Source of the DNA: Apostichopus japonicus | Lineage: Eukaryota; Echinodermata; Holothuroidea; Aspidochirotida; Stichopodidae | Length of the DNA: 64,000 bases | Assembly (NCBI RefSeq): GCF_037975245.1 | Contig: NC_092562.1 | Location: 24,297,554-24,361,553, forward strand | Direction of reading: 5' to 3' | Part shown: one piece after another, positions 42,577 to 60,900 of the stretch | How the letters are laid out: the number at the start of each line of letters is the position of its first letter | Position numbering within the stretch: position 1 is the stretch's first letter | Made by a program: the position numbers and the translations under genes | The notes under the pieces: generated by a model | Told to the model about the DNA's origin: nothing | Seen by the model: the letters and a program-made list of their open reading frames with translations, nothing else | Database searches by the model: none

Positions 42577-45500
42577 TTAAAAACTTGTTATAAACTTTAG
42601 GATAAGCCATATCTAACTTAGAACACATATGAAATATAAACCAAAGAAAGGGTTATTTGGCCTTATAATGGGGTACTTGACGGAATGTTGGTGGTGCAAG
42701 GAGAATGAGGGCGCCGGGGGGGGGGGGTGGGAGGGGTGGGACTGGACGAACAGACTAGCATTAACCAGAACAACCAAAATAACAAACCAACATGTAAAAG
42801 ATTGTTCATCAAGATAGTGTGGCTCCAGTTGCTGCTGTTATCTCAGACAGTACCACACAATCAGTTTGGTGACTACGAAGCTACCAATCTATGAGTGAGT
42901 GAATGGGAGGGATGGGTAGGGTGGGGTTGTGCACTTGTAAAGAACTCACTACGAAACTTTTGTATACATGAAGATTATTGTTGGTTACGTCATAAAGCTA
43001 TGTAGAGACATAGAAGGAGAGGTGTCAGTGCGAGGTCGCTTAAATCAGTTATGCTGCCAAATATGTACAGCTTTACAAGGTTAAACGTTGCCACTTCATA
43101 CGCGCATAACCACATACTAAACACTAACAGGTCAAATAAACGAATGTATGACTCAAACAAAACAATTAACAAAAGGTGGACAAGAAAAGACACACATCGG
43201 CTGAGTTGTGCCTTGAGTATACATATAGTACTATGTGCATAGCTGGAAAGTATCCTCGGGACATGCTAATCTTCTTTGTATGATATGTATCTACTTTTAA
43301 TATTGAATCATTGTGAATTTTCACCAGATTTCTTCATCGAAGCTATTTTCGATATAGGCAAACGCCCTCTAATTGCAATAATCCGAATAGGTACAGACCG
43401 CAGAAACCTTCGAGGTATTTTGTGGCAGTTTTAAATGACCAAAAATAGAAGTAGTATCTTCATTTTCCACTCGTGATATAATAGGCTACTTGTCATGAAT
43501 CAGTCAGTACCAAAAAAAAGAAGAAAAAAACACACACACGCACACCCACAAATAGTAATTCCCCGACAAAACAAAGGAGTGAGTTGGTGCGTGTGTGCCT
43601 ACATACGTGCGTATATGCCTACGTACGTACGTACGTTCGCGCGTTGGTGCTGGTTTGTATTATATTACTTAACAATCTTTATAATCTTAACATGTATGCA
43701 TGGATGAATAACTATAGCCATATGGGAAAGTATCGTAATTTACAATGTCAACATACACAACTGTTTGAAAGTTATTAAGCACAATTTGCATAATGTAACA
43801 TGAATATTTATGAGATCTTCATTGCGGCGAGCAGCCAATCCTCACGTGACAGTATTTCTCAAGAAAACCGTTTTAATATGTCGAGCAATGTCATCATGCA
43901 TGATACAGCCCAACGAATGACGTTTCTTGTGGACCGGGGAAACCCTATGGTTAGGGTTAACCCTAACCCGAGAAATACCGCATCATGCAATACCGTACTT
44001 CTTGAGGCAATGCAACTTGCCACATTATAACTATATTATATCTTCAGAGATGAAAAACAACTCGAGGTCTTGGTGTTGTGAGGGCTGTAAAAGAGAGAGA
44101 GAGAGAGCATAGGCCTAAGTGACATACATGCGAGTTAGCGCACTGTGAAATTAATATAAACCATCACACCGCCCCCACCTTGCTCCTCTTGCGCTCTGTT
44201 AGATATCCAGGGCTGAGCTACGTATAGTCGGCTATATGGTATGTATAGGATACATGTAGAACCTTAACGAGTTGCTTCAATTTCAGGTCTATTTTGAATT
44301 CATTATCAGATATTTCTTGTCTTTAATCGAGACGGTAAATTTAGTTAGGCCTTTCGCTGTGTTCTGTTGTTCTTCATTTGCGATTAGCAAGCCTGGTATC
44401 ATTGCTGATGTGAAACGTGTCATTTCGACAATATATGTAAATAGTATTCACATATGACGTGTGTGTATTAAATCATTTTGCAAGGAAAATGTAAACTTGA
44501 AAAATATCAAAAGTCATCCAAGTTGGTCATTTATCTAAAAATATCATATTTTTAAAATTTCTAAATGGAAAAGTAAAAGTACTCTTCGTCGAGAACTGTT
44601 GAATTATTAAAACACATGACAAAGTGAATAATTCGTCATTTAACTGACATTTTATTAAATCGTTCAAAATTTAAAAGGTAATCAATTCAATAAATATCTA
44701 CATTACTTAGAAAAATAATTTAGCACTGTTCAATAATTTGCTGAAAATTGCTGCCATAATTACGTGAACAGTTTAACATTTCGATGACATTTTAACGTTT
44801 TCCATGTAAATGATCTATAGCACAATTCATTTTGCATGTTAATAATTTTGTATTCCATTCTCAAGATTTTTTTTTCCAATTAGAGGGTCAACCAACTATC
44901 ATATTGATTTTCTCAACGTGTTTCTGATTTTGTTCTTAGTAAACCCATTCTAATAGTGTTTGACCACGACCACCCTTCCTCCCCGTTGTTCTCTACCTCG
45001 ATTCCTCCCCATATCAACGCACCCCTAACTCCCCTCCCCATTCCCATTCTCTGTTTGTCCTCCCCTCACCTTCCCCATTTTACCGCATATGTTTCTTAAC
45101 GCTTCCTCCACAAATTGAAAGGTTACAATCAATACATACCCGTCATTTACTTTCGTTGAAACAAGTGATATTACCGTAGGGCTCTAATTATAACACAATT
45201 GTCTGCCTATTAAAGAAAAACATGTACAACCACGATTATTTCAAGTTTAAGGTTGTTTTGAAACCACAAAACAAGGCTAATGATTATACAGTGCTGCTAT
45301 TAGTGAATGTCAACAACAATAAACGACTACTTTTTTTTATACTGAGCCTCGTGAATTCTTGCATTTCGGGCGTTTGTTAAAGAATTAATTGAAGCTTCCC
45401 ATTTAATGCCTTAATGGGGTGCTGTCAGTCTCATGACCTTAATTACCATTTGGAACGAGCTAGGAATTGGTATAATTGACACACCAGTGTGAAGTCTATA

Positions 45501-46082
45501 CTTAACGAAAGATAACTTGTGCTTTTCAGAATGAAAGAGAAGTACTTTAAAAGAATTTGCTTTCTTCTGGAACTTAAAGGGTGGCATCAAATTGGCCACA
45601 TGTTAAAAAAAAAAAAGGGATTTTTCGTCTTTATTATTTTAGAGCCATATAAAAACACCGTTTCTCTTTGGGATGAATCGACAGGTAAATTTGACACTCA
45701 TGATAGTTTGAGAATAATCAGGACACTTGAGAAATGTCAAGTTAATTTTAAGACAATTTTAAGACAATTGTTAGCAATTTGTATACTGTACAGGCGTAAT
45801 CAGGACACTTTAGAACTGTCAAGTTAATTATAGTATTTTGTCTCTCCATTTCTATAACTACTTTTTACGTACACCACATTTAAAGGTCTATAGCCAAAAT
45901 CGGGACTCATGTGTCCCCCCCCCCCCGCATGCAGACTACTGTGCCCGTGGCTCAAATTTGCGCCACCATCATGTACAAAAACGTCACAAGTTACAGTACG
46001 CGGGTGTTTGGTCTCTTCCAACTCAGAATTCATGGCTACAGGCCTGCGAACAATAACTAAACATTTCATTTGTTTCTTGCTT
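42577..46082. other. Region downstream of SLC5, no gene seen
   Basis: Poly-G/GT-rich run at 42717-42740, CA/GT and 'tacgtacgtacg' tracts at 43530-43640, a GA run at 44092-44108, a telomere-like palindrome at 43949-43968, and a C-rich stretch at 44970-45080. A 30-bp direct repeat ('aatcaggacactt...gtcaagttaatt') at about 45716 and 45798. Confidence 0.45.
43949..43968. repeat. Telomere-like palindrome
   Basis: GGTTAGGGTTAACCCTAACC, a perfect 20-bp palindrome of the TTAGGG motif in head-to-head orientation. Confidence 0.9.
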
Positions 46083-46304
46083 GGAGTGTTAGCTCAGTGG
46101 TTAACACCGGTGCCTTTCAATCATAAGGTCCCCGGTTCGAGTCACTCCCAGATTAATGTATGTCGTCCAGTTACAGAGTTGTTGACAATTAACAATTCAT
46201 AATCATGGACGTTAAATATGAATGTGAGAGACTGACTTCGGTCAGCTTGCGGCTTTGATAAGCCAATTAGGCTTCTTCGCGAGTTCCTGCTTGCAGGAGG
46301 ATCT
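46083..46304 (+). repeat. tRNA-derived SINE (family A), full-length copy
   Basis: Head GGAGTGTTAGCTCAGTGG with a Pol III A box and B-box-like GGTTCGAGTC, a shared body, and a tail with the hairpin tcctgcttgcagga. It is followed by a CATA/CACA microsatellite (46305-46376), the usual simple-sequence end of such SINEs. Other copies at 14572-16318 (split) and 62941-63066. Confidence 0.88.
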
Positions 46305-46376
46305 AATATACATACATACATACATACACACATACATACATACACACATACACCCATACATACATACATACATACT
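46305..46376. repeat. CATA/CACA microsatellite at SINE end
   Basis: Runs of 'catacata' and 'cacataca' directly after the SINE tail. Confidence 0.9.
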
Positions 46377-46379
46377 TTT

Positions 46380-46615
46380 CGTTTGTTTCAGGTGCTTCAT
46401 TTATTTCGTTTATTTCATTTATATCATTGGTTAATTTCTTTGATTTATTTCATTTTTCAATTGTTTCATTTGTTTCATATATTTCATTGGTTTCTTTTAT
46501 TTCATTGTATAATTTGTTTCTTTAATTTCATTAACTTCATTTGTTTCTTTGGTTTCAATTGTTTCATTTTTTGTCATTTACTTGATTTGCTTCATTTGGT
46601 TTCAATTATTTTAAT
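46380..46615. repeat. Low-complexity TTTCATT-type tract
   Basis: Diverged repeats of 'tttcattt(g/a)tttc', about 235 bp. Its apparent ORF is an artefact of composition. Confidence 0.8.
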
Positions 46616-47500
46616 GAATCAATCACAAGACAGAGATCAAGTTAAGCATAAGAGTGACAACATCGCTAATAACCAAAAACAAAACAATATAAAATAAATT
46701 TAAACTCACACAGACCAGAAAAGTAAAGTACATTGCTATAATTGGTTGATTGAGGGACTACTCAAAACAGAGACTTGCACATCCCTGATTAATGTAGAAA
46801 AATGTAGAATAAAAGTCCATGGACGGCAAAAATTACGAAGAGAGATCTGACAATGAAGACAAATTGAAGACAAAAGGATGCTGAACCCCACACAGCCTAC
46901 CATGTACCCCTGCACATCACTGAAATAACCACTGAGACACTGAACAATACAAATATAATCGGTGAAGAAAACAAGAGACGTTAAGAAAATACTAAGATAA
47001 CAACATAGTTTGTAACGTCTTTTAAAGTTACCAATTGTATGTACAGACTTGAGTTTGGTCAATGAAAGACTTGAAGATCTTATAGATACAGGACCTTTGA
47101 AACAAATACAATACTGACGGGAATTCAAACAATTTACAGGAATGCTGAGAGAGTTGCTGAATCTAGTGCTGTGGTTGGGTAAGGAATTATTGAAGAAAAC
47201 AGTTGTTGAAGCACCTAGGAAGAGTTGCACTGCAGAACTGCACAGTAATTAGCAATTTGATGGATACTGATGTCGCCCTCAAGATTACCGGAAAGAGGAT
47301 TGTAATGTAAGGTACAGGGCCCGATTTGGCAGTTTGGAAGAATATATGCTTCCGCAACCACGTAGGATAGCTGATGGCCCAGGCAGAACTAACGTAAGAT
47401 CTAAGTACTGTGAGGTAATGGTATAACAGGCTCATACCCCCATATGTATTCACAGTATTAAGTATCGGTAATTTCGACAACTTTTGTTTCTCTAGTTCTC
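46616..47500. other. No gene called; possible old retroelement 3' end
   Basis: Minus-strand ORFs of 164 and 97 codons (46736-47230, 47187-47480) overlap. Phrases such as 'FFNNSLP' recall the C-terminal end of some LINE ORFs, but no reverse-transcriptase motif is present. Confidence 0.25.
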
Positions 47501-47504
47501 AAGC

Positions 47505-48924
47505 ATTATGTTTCATCTCTAAAGCAAGGCAAATATGTCACCAAAACAGAACTAGTATTGTTCGATACAGGTGACAAACGCCTACAATGGAATTACGACC
47601 TTCCTTACCGGTTTCGAACCTCTGGACATAAGTGATATTTCATCACAAATGTGTTAAGAATTCAAAAAAATACGTCGCTTTATCATCATGTATATTATTT
47701 GCAGTCAGTCCAGCGCAAAGGAAACATTACTGTTATTAACAAAGCATGCATGCATCCAACTAAACATAAGTGCATTGTAAAATGTCAAACCTTTTTATTA
47801 TTATTATTATTTCTACGTTAAAGTATTAGTACCATTAATATTTCCCCATAAGTTAATATATAATGCTCACTTTGTTAGCAGCTCTCTCGAAAGAGGTGTC
47901 AAATTTTCTTCCAGTTTCATAAATGTTCTATATTTATTCTTTTTTGTGGAACATCCAGTCATCATACGTGAGAAGCGAATCGGTCGGTTTCTGACAAAAT
48001 CTATTTTCACCAGGGTTATATTAAGATCAGGTTTACCCCAGGCCAGATTGAGCGTAACCAGGATGATGTTTCCTAACGTAGCCAATAACCAGGATAATGT
48101 TAGCAAATTGTTAATCAGGAAATTTTCACCAGGTTGTTTTTAGAGTGTACAATCAGGGTCCATAGCCTAGTGGTTAGGGTGTCCGCATATAAAGCGGGAG
48201 GCCCGGGTTCAAATCCCAGTGGTGGCTGGAAGTTTTTCACTGTTCTGGATTTTCCAACTCATTACGATTTCAATTATATATATTAATTTGCCTTGTCGTT
48301 TACCTCCATTTCATTAACAAAAGTCTGTTCAAAGTATCTCTTTCGAGATCCGTCTTTAGGAATCCCAAATGACTTCGAGTCGGTTACAATCATGTTTGAT
48401 CTCTAGAGTAAGGCAACTATGTCACCAAAACAGAACTAGTATTGTTCGATACAGGTGGCAAACGCCTACAGTGGAATTACAACCTTCCTTACCGGTTTCG
48501 AACCTCTGGACATACAATCAGCGTCCATAGTATAGTGGTTAGGGTGTCCGCATATAAAGCGGGAGGCCCGGGTTCAAATCCCGGTGGTGGCTGGAAGTTT
48601 TTCACTGTTCTGGATTATCCAACTCACTACGATTTCAATTATATATATTAATTTGCCTTGTCGTTTACCTCCATTTCATTAACAAAAGTCTGTTCAAAGT
48701 ATCTCTTTCGAGATCCGTCTTTAGGAATCACAAATGACTTCGAGTCGGTTACAATCATGTTTGATCTCTAGAGTAATAGAGTAAGGCAACTTTGTCACCA
48801 AAACAGAACTAGTATTGTCCGATACAGGTGGCAAAAGCCTATAGTGGAATTACAACCTTAGTTACCGGTTTCGAACCTGTGGACCTCTGTTCTTGATTTT
48901 CCAACTCATTACGTTTTCATATAT

Positions 48925-48930
<6 letters not shown>
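47505..48930 (+). repeat. Tandem cluster of tRNA-like repeat (family B), about 365-373 bp units
   Basis: Landmark 'actagtattgt' at 47551, 48435, 48808; tRNA-like head 'gtccata(g/t)...tagtggttagggtgtccgc' at 48158 and 48523. Each head has an A box (TAGCCTAGTGG) and B box (GGTTCAAATCC) with a good T-arm in the second copy, but the acceptor stem pairs poorly. Units carry a built-in (AT)n segment after 'tcattacgatttcaat'. The first unit is truncated and the third has lost the tRNA-like head. Confidence 0.8.
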
Positions 48931-48989
<59 letters not shown>

Positions 48990-49042
48990 TATATATATAT
49001 ATATAATTATATATATATATATATAATTATATATATATATAA
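48919..49042. repeat. (AT)n microsatellite 5' of Penelope-like element
   Basis: About 120 bp of interrupted (TA)n with regularly spaced 'aatt', grown from the (AT)n segment of the third family B unit. Confidence 0.9.
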
Positions 49043-49056
49043 TTTGTGCTAGGTAG

Positions 49057-51462
49057 ACCATTTGGAAATATTATCCACGATGTTGCACAAAAAAATATAA
49101 TGGATTGCTATCCATTCCTCAGCTTCGTAAGCTCGAAAAACTATGCATCAAAGTCCGCAAAGCAGAACTGGACATCAATTTTCTCAGGAACTGCCGCCAG
49201 TTTGGCGTTATTCCGAAATTCTTATGCTTCACGATCCAGCATGCGGACAATGTTGACGTCCTTGCAATCAGAAAGAGACTTTTAAAGAGTGCACTCAACA
49301 AACGTTGCAAGGAGAAAGCCACTCTTGCGAATCAGTTGGCGAAGGATATCCAAAATGTCCGACAAAAAGTGACTGGCCTCGATTGGTATATTCTCAAGAA
49401 AGCAGTCGACTTTAATGTGGAACGAATTTCACGCAATTTCATAGCCGGACACGAAAGTAAGCTTAAACGCCTTACTAGAAATTCAACACTTCCTTTCCGT
49501 AGTGACGAAATCATTCAGAACTTCTCCTCTTACCAACTGAGCGAAGATGAAGAAAATGTCTTAAAATATGGATTAAGTTTTGGGATTCAGCCACCCTTCC
49601 TAAAGAAATCTGATGTTCTTACCAGCTTTGAACTCATCCACAAATTCCTAAAAGGAAATCTAAAGGATTCTGCAGACGCCGGAGTCGTCAAAACACAGTT
49701 GGCTTACCTTGCAAATAATTATGTTATAAGTCACAAGCCCTCGACTACTGATCTGAGGAAGTACAAGATTCTGAAGAAACTTAAACGTAATTCAAGCATC
49801 GTCATTCTAAAACCTGACAAAGGTAACGGAGTTGTTATTATAGATCGTCAAGCTTACAACGAGGGAATTAGCTCAATAATCAACGATGAAACAAGGTTCC
49901 AGAAAATAAAAATTGATCCAACCCTACGCAGAGAAGGACAGCTACAAAGATTTCTAAGAAAGCTCAAGGGCTCAAGGTTTTTCCCGGAGGACACTTACAT
50001 GAACATTTACCCTACAGGATCTCATCCTGCCAGAATTTATGGACTGCCTAAAACTCACAAATGTACTAATAACAATTCATTTCCTACTTTTCGTCCTATT
50101 GTTTCAAGTATTGGTACTTATAATTATAATTTGGCAAAGTTTTTGAGTGATTTTATATCTCCCAACATTTGTCTCGATTATTGCACTCAGGATTCTTTCT
50201 CTTTTGTCCAGGAAATTACATCTATGGACATATCTGATCATTACATGGTATCATACGATGTAGTTAGTTTATTTACCAACATCCCACTTTCTGAAACTGT
50301 TGATATTGCAATCGATGCCATAATGCATAACAATCCAGGCGTTGGTATTGAAAGGCGGGATCTCCAGAAACTATTCATGTTTGCTACCTCACAAACGCAT
50401 TTTTTATTCAATGGTAATTACTATGATCAAGTGGACGGTGTGGCAATGGGTTCACCATTAGCACCGGTGTTGGCAAATCTCTTCATGGGTCATTTGGAGA
50501 AACAATTTCTGAATGATTCATCTGCCCCATCCAAACCTTATCACTACCGCAGATATGTTGACGATATTTTCTGTCTTTTCCGAAATGAGGATGAAGCCAT
50601 CGATTTCCTTCAATTTATCAATACTCGGCACCCTAACATAAAATTCACTATTGAGAAGCAAAAAGACAGTACGCTACCATTTTTGGATGTGCTTGTCAGC
50701 AACACTGGTCATTGCAACACTTCCGTTTATCATAAACCTACGTACTCAGGGTTACTAACCAATTTTTTCAGTTTCATTCCGTATTCTTACAAAATTGGTC
50801 TCATTAAAACGTTAGTGGATAGAATGTACAAGGTCAACAATTCTTGGAAAGGATTTGACCTAGACCTAAAAGGACTTATATCCACACTCAGCAAAAATCA
50901 GTTCCCCTCTCACTTAATTGACAAAGTTGTGAAATCGTATTTACAAAACAAGGTGTCACCGAAAAATATCATTGACCCGGTTTCTCACAATACCAGATTT
51001 TACAAGCTCCCGTACATTGGTAATTTCTCTGGTCATGCTCAGAACAAAGTTAGACAGTTGATCAAATCGCATTGTACAGACATTGATGTCAAATTAGTGT
51101 TTATCTCATTTAAAGTTCGAAATATGTGTGTAGTAAAAGACATGATTCCATCATACCTTAAATCTCGTGTGGTCTATAAATTCATCTGCACAAGCTGTAA
51201 TGCTTGTTATATAGGGGAAACCCATAGGCACCTTTCTACACGGATTTCTGAGCATTTTAAAACCGATAAGAATTCACATATTTACAAACACTTAGCTAAA
51301 TTTCCCAACTGTAAGCGGCTATGTGGCAACAACTCATTCAAAATTATCGACTCCGCTCCCACTAAACTCCAGCTTAGGATCAAAGAAAGTCTACATATCA
51401 ATTGGGATAAACCTAATCTCAACAAGCAGCTTGACTGTCCAGTGTTATCTTTGTTGAGTTAA
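49057..51462 (+). CDS. Penelope-like element reverse transcriptase with GIY-YIG endonuclease, 5' incomplete
   Basis: Open frame from 49057 to TAA at 51460-51462; about 800 codons, with no in-frame ATG near the start (position 49105 is TTG), so the 5' end is probably truncated. Residues counted from 49105: the Penelope-type segment YGLPKTHK (about 312-319), RT motif A SYDVVSLFTNIP, motif B VAMGSPLAPVLANLF, motif C YVDD at 484-487. The C-terminus has a GIY-YIG-type nuclease: VVY at 689-691, CYIGET at 701-706, with a CxxC in between as in the Penelope zinc-binding insertion. No internal stop or frameshift. Such proteins reverse-transcribe and integrate their own RNA at AT-rich targets. Confidence 0.92.
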   Translation, partial: TIWKYYPRCCTKKYNGLLSIPQLRKLEKLCIKVRKAELDINFLRNCRQFGVIPKFLCFTIQHADNVDVLAIRKRLLKSALNKRCKEKATLANQLAKDIQNVRQKVTGLDWYILKKAVDFNVERISRNFIAGHESKLKRLTRNSTLPFRSDEIIQNFSSYQLSEDEENVLKYGLSFGIQPPFLKKSDVLTSFELIHKFLKGNLKDSADAGVVKTQLAYLANNYVISHKPSTTDLRKYKILKKLKRNSSIVILKPDKGNGVVIIDRQAYNEGISSIINDETRFQKIKIDPTLRREGQLQRFLRKLKGSRFFPEDTYMNIYPTGSHPARIYGLPKTHKCTNNNSFPTFRPIVSSIGTYNYNLAKFLSDFISPNICLDYCTQDSFSFVQEITSMDISDHYMVSYDVVSLFTNIPLSETVDIAIDAIMHNNPGVGIERRDLQKLFMFATSQTHFLFNGNYYDQVDGVAMGSPLAPVLANLFMGHLEKQFLNDSSAPSKPYHYRRYVDDIFCLFRNEDEAIDFLQFINTRHPNIKFTIEKQKDSTLPFLDVLVSNTGHCNTSVYHKPTYSGLLTNFFSFIPYSYKIGLIKTLVDRMYKVNNSWKGFDLDLKGLISTLSKNQFPSHLIDKVVKSYLQNKVSPKNIIDPVSHNTRFYKLPYIGNFSGHAQNKVRQLIKSHCTDIDVKLVFISFKVRNMCVVKDMIPSYLKSRVVYKFICTSCNACYIGETHRHLSTRISEHFKTDKNSHIYKHLAKFPNCKRLCGNNSFKIIDSAPTKLQLRIKESLHINWDKPNLNKQLDCPVLSLLS

Positions 51463-51533
51463 TCTACTTTTCCTTGTGTGTTATTGCTAGTGTACATTTG
51501 TCTGCTATTACTTGTTCATTTTGCGTCTGTAAC

Positions 51534-51567
51534 CTGATGATGAAAGTCGCTACTTTCGAAACATGTC
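51534..51567 (+). ncRNA. Hammerhead-ribozyme-like motif in Penelope-like 3' region
   Basis: CTGATGA, a stem GAAAGT/ACTTTC with loop CGCT, GAAA, then ACATGTC ending in a GUC cleavage triplet; AAC before and GTT after can pair as a short stem I. Hammerhead motifs are reported for Penelope-like elements. One unpaired T next to stem II and the very short palindromic stem III make activity as a monomer doubtful. Confidence 0.6.
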
Positions 51568-51633
51568 GTTCTTTTTGTATCAATTTTGGTAAATAGATGT
51601 ATAAGTTAAAGTCTGTGGTGTTTTCAATTTTTT

Positions 51634-51659
51634 TATATATATAATTATATATATATAAT

Positions 51660-51696
<37 letters not shown>

Positions 51697-51698
51697 TT
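51634..51698. repeat. (AT)n then (GT)n microsatellite 3' of Penelope-like element
   Basis: Interrupted (TA)n followed by (TG)n at 51678-51697. Confidence 0.9.
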
Positions 51699-57904
<6,206 letters not shown>

Positions 57905-57994
57905 ATGTCTGCCCACGCAAGTTTACGAATACCGGGTTCGCCTCAACACAACCATTTATGGGACAACAACCGCCGTGGAGAATTTCCCAGCGGG
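57905..57994 (+). CDS. Candidate first coding exon of an unidentified gene
   Basis: ATG (accATGt), 30 codons, then a consensus donor gtaagt after GGG. The peptide starts MSAHASLRIPGSPQHNHLW, polar and Pro/His/Arg-rich, with balanced codon use that stands out from the AT-rich surroundings. Phase 0 out. I do not recognise the family. The longer overlapping frame from 57820 crosses the same donor and is an alternative. Confidence 0.35.
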
Positions 57995-60900
57995 GTAAGT
58001 TAATATAGACCTAATGCTACGATATTTTAGTTAAGTAACCTTTGACGTTCAACAATATATAAGCTGTGATGTTTCTATACAATGACTTAATACGCAGCTT
58101 ACTGAGACGCATACAATAACATACCGTATACTATGCAACTCACAAAACACTGAAGACAACGCGAAACTTAAGCAAAAGGAAATTCCAAAGCAACTTAAAG
58201 AACAGAAAGATACGGTATATACAACTGGCTGCAATGTAGAAACATTATCTAACGCAGTAATATGTTTGGGTGCAATAACATGCAATGCGATACAATGAAG
58301 ACGGTACCTGTAACACGGCGAACTTAAAGGGATACAACGAAGGATATAGGGATTATGTACGGTAAATGATGTATTGCTATGAGCCTACGTTTAGCGTACT
58401 AAGGTAATGCACTTGTGGTAAGAACAAATGACAACACCATAGTTCAAGTGCATCATAAATGTTATAATTAATCCTCTGACGAAGATAACAAACGCTTAGT
58501 ACGTACTTTATTAAAGTGTATTACAGATTAAGCAAGCGTTAACATATCTTCATTATATGTCATAATAGCGTGAGCATTTTCAGTCTTATAAAATGAAATA
58601 ATAAAAAAAGGTGAATTTGTACAAATGCCAATGATTTTTATTACTAATAATTATATGATACAGAGAGTCAGCTGCCCAGCAGGCAGAAACGGCTCTCACA
58701 GTAACTGTGACCACTTGTGTAAGTATCCAATTTCGCGAAACTAACGTTGTTTTTGAATAGCATATAGTTAGCATGAGTGTATTGCTGCAGGGAGTTTCCA
58801 TAAAAAAACTCCCTGATTGCTGCTATAGGTGCAAATCTACTTCATAACGTGCCTCTCGGATTGAAGATCTTTACAAAAAAATGCTAAGACAGTCGTGAAG
58901 TCTCTTCTTAGGTCAACGACGGGATCAGATTCATCATTATATACTCATTGAAATATGTAGGAAAGTGGAAGAGGAAGGGAATACACAAAATAATGACCAA
59001 AATTCTGCTAAAAGTCTGCATTTCATGTCGATACGCGTGTGGTTCCGAACATGTTTGGTATGCGAGAAATAACTTGCAATTTTGGATTCGTTTTGTTAAT
59101 ACCCTGGTTCACTTATACAACTTCTGGAAAACTGTTTTACATTGTAACACAATATAGCAGTGTAGGTTCACCTGCACATGCACGCTGCTAGTGGATCTTT
59201 AAACCTATATCCATATACATACATATCATAATTAATATATGAATCATAAGAAAATATATGTCTAAAGATGTGCTTTATAGAAAACCTTTAAATTTACAGC
59301 TAGCAATTCGAACCCGAAACTTTTTAACAGTTTTATTGTAATTTTCACAAGACGCATGTTGATGAAAGACTGTGAGGTGGGGTGGGGTGGCGGTGTGGGT
59401 CCCTTTAAATAAAGGTCAATCAGTGATAGTTTCTTTGTGTTGAGTAGGTAAGGAAGTAACGGAATGGGATGGGAGGGGTGATGCTACACCCTCAGTGAGT
59501 CCATGCACACACAAGGAACACAATAGCAAACTATTTCATTCCAAATGATAATCAACACGCTAGGTTAAGGTCATTTGTTTTCTTGATTCCCTTTTTTTCA
59601 ATCGAGTCAGGCATCGGCTTTGATGCCCTCGGATAGTAGTTTGCTGCAGGTAACATTAGAAAACCTACACACTCTTATAGATGCCTATCATTGCCGAATA
59701 AAGGCAACATGATTGAAGCCATCCCTTTACAAGACAGTTCGTGTGTGGTGAATATCTGTTGCATTCTCTATATAATATCTCGGCCATAGCAGCCAGTAAC
59801 GTGCAATGATATGAGCAAAGACAAACATTCCCCACTCCATGCCTCACACCCCCACCTCATGACTCACACCCCACCCCATGACTCACACCCATACCTCAGA
59901 ACCCTTACACCACCCCGTCGGCCCAAACCACACACGCATTCCCACAACAGATGCCTTATGTACATGCTTTAATCAGACTCTTCTTCCCCTTCAAAAATCC
60001 CATCAGATAAGTGGTAAAATTTTACATTCAGTTACCCTCGTAGACTGCAAACAGCAAACGAATATTTTCATTGTGCATGTGACCATTAGTTGGGTCCACA
60101 ATTTGCTATTATTTGTCATCAAAGACAATTCAGTTCACACTTGAGGGTATCTTGTTTGGATTTTCATGACGATGTTTGCGTTGTTTTTTTACAACAAAAA
60201 AGGGGGGGGGGATATTTCTCGACACTCGACAAATTATTCTTAATTAAAAAGCAATTATACATTAAGGTAAAGACTAGAAAAAGACATAAACCTGCACTCA
60301 TTAATATGTAAATTATGATTCTCGTTCGTATTTTGATCTAATGTCTAACGTCTCCTTGCTGCTGACAACCAAACATGTATAAATATCGAATGAGCTTTGA
60401 CAGAGAAAATTTGTCTTGCGTAACGGGAAGTAATTGAGGAATCCTTATAATATTACTCTGCATTTACATTTTGTATATATACTTTCCACGTTGTAATAGT
60501 TATGTCAAAGGTATACCTTTAATAACCTAAAATGTATACTATGTATTACTATGAACCGGCCGGGTCATAGTTAGGTGGGTTTTCATCCAAGAGCAATCTA
60601 CGGTTTTCCCATCTGAAATGACTTTCTAAATTGAAAAGATTCCAAATTTGAGTTACAATGTTGAATTGGAAGCCACCCGACGTGAAAGTTGTCATCCATA
60701 AGCCCTTGAGGGTTTCTCCCACAGTTGTCGTGGTCGCTTAAGCGGCGTAAAAATAACTGCTGATTATTATTTTTATATTATAAACAAACTGAGGATTAGT
60801 TTAGGCGTACAAACAATACAAACACAACAACAAAAACAACTAGAGATCATGCACAGATTAGAACACTTTTAAATATTTATTTAGTACTTTCGTTATTACT

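Larger units (their letters stand above)
49043..51640 (+). mobile_element. Penelope-like retroelement inserted in (AT)n of a family B repeat
   Basis: Contains the RT/GIY-YIG ORF and a 3' region with a hammerhead-like motif. Both edges run into (AT)n tracts, so exact ends and TSD cannot be set. Confidence 0.85.

Noticed and set aside
46083-46150. tRNA-like sequence as a functional tRNA gene
   Set aside because: A and B boxes are present but the T-stem 3' strand is missing and the sequence recurs as a SINE with body and tail.
46736-47480. Overlapping minus-strand ORFs as a gene
   Set aside because: No RT, endonuclease or other motif; only a vague likeness to LINE C-terminal ends.
48151-48235. 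tRNA-like head of family B as a tRNA gene
   Set aside because: The T-arm is good in one copy, but the acceptor stem pairs only about 4 of 7 and the unit is a tandem dispersed repeat.
49105-49107. TTG at 49105 as true start of the Penelope-like protein
   Set aside because: The frame is open upstream to 49057 with no ATG; 5' truncation is more likely than TTG initiation.
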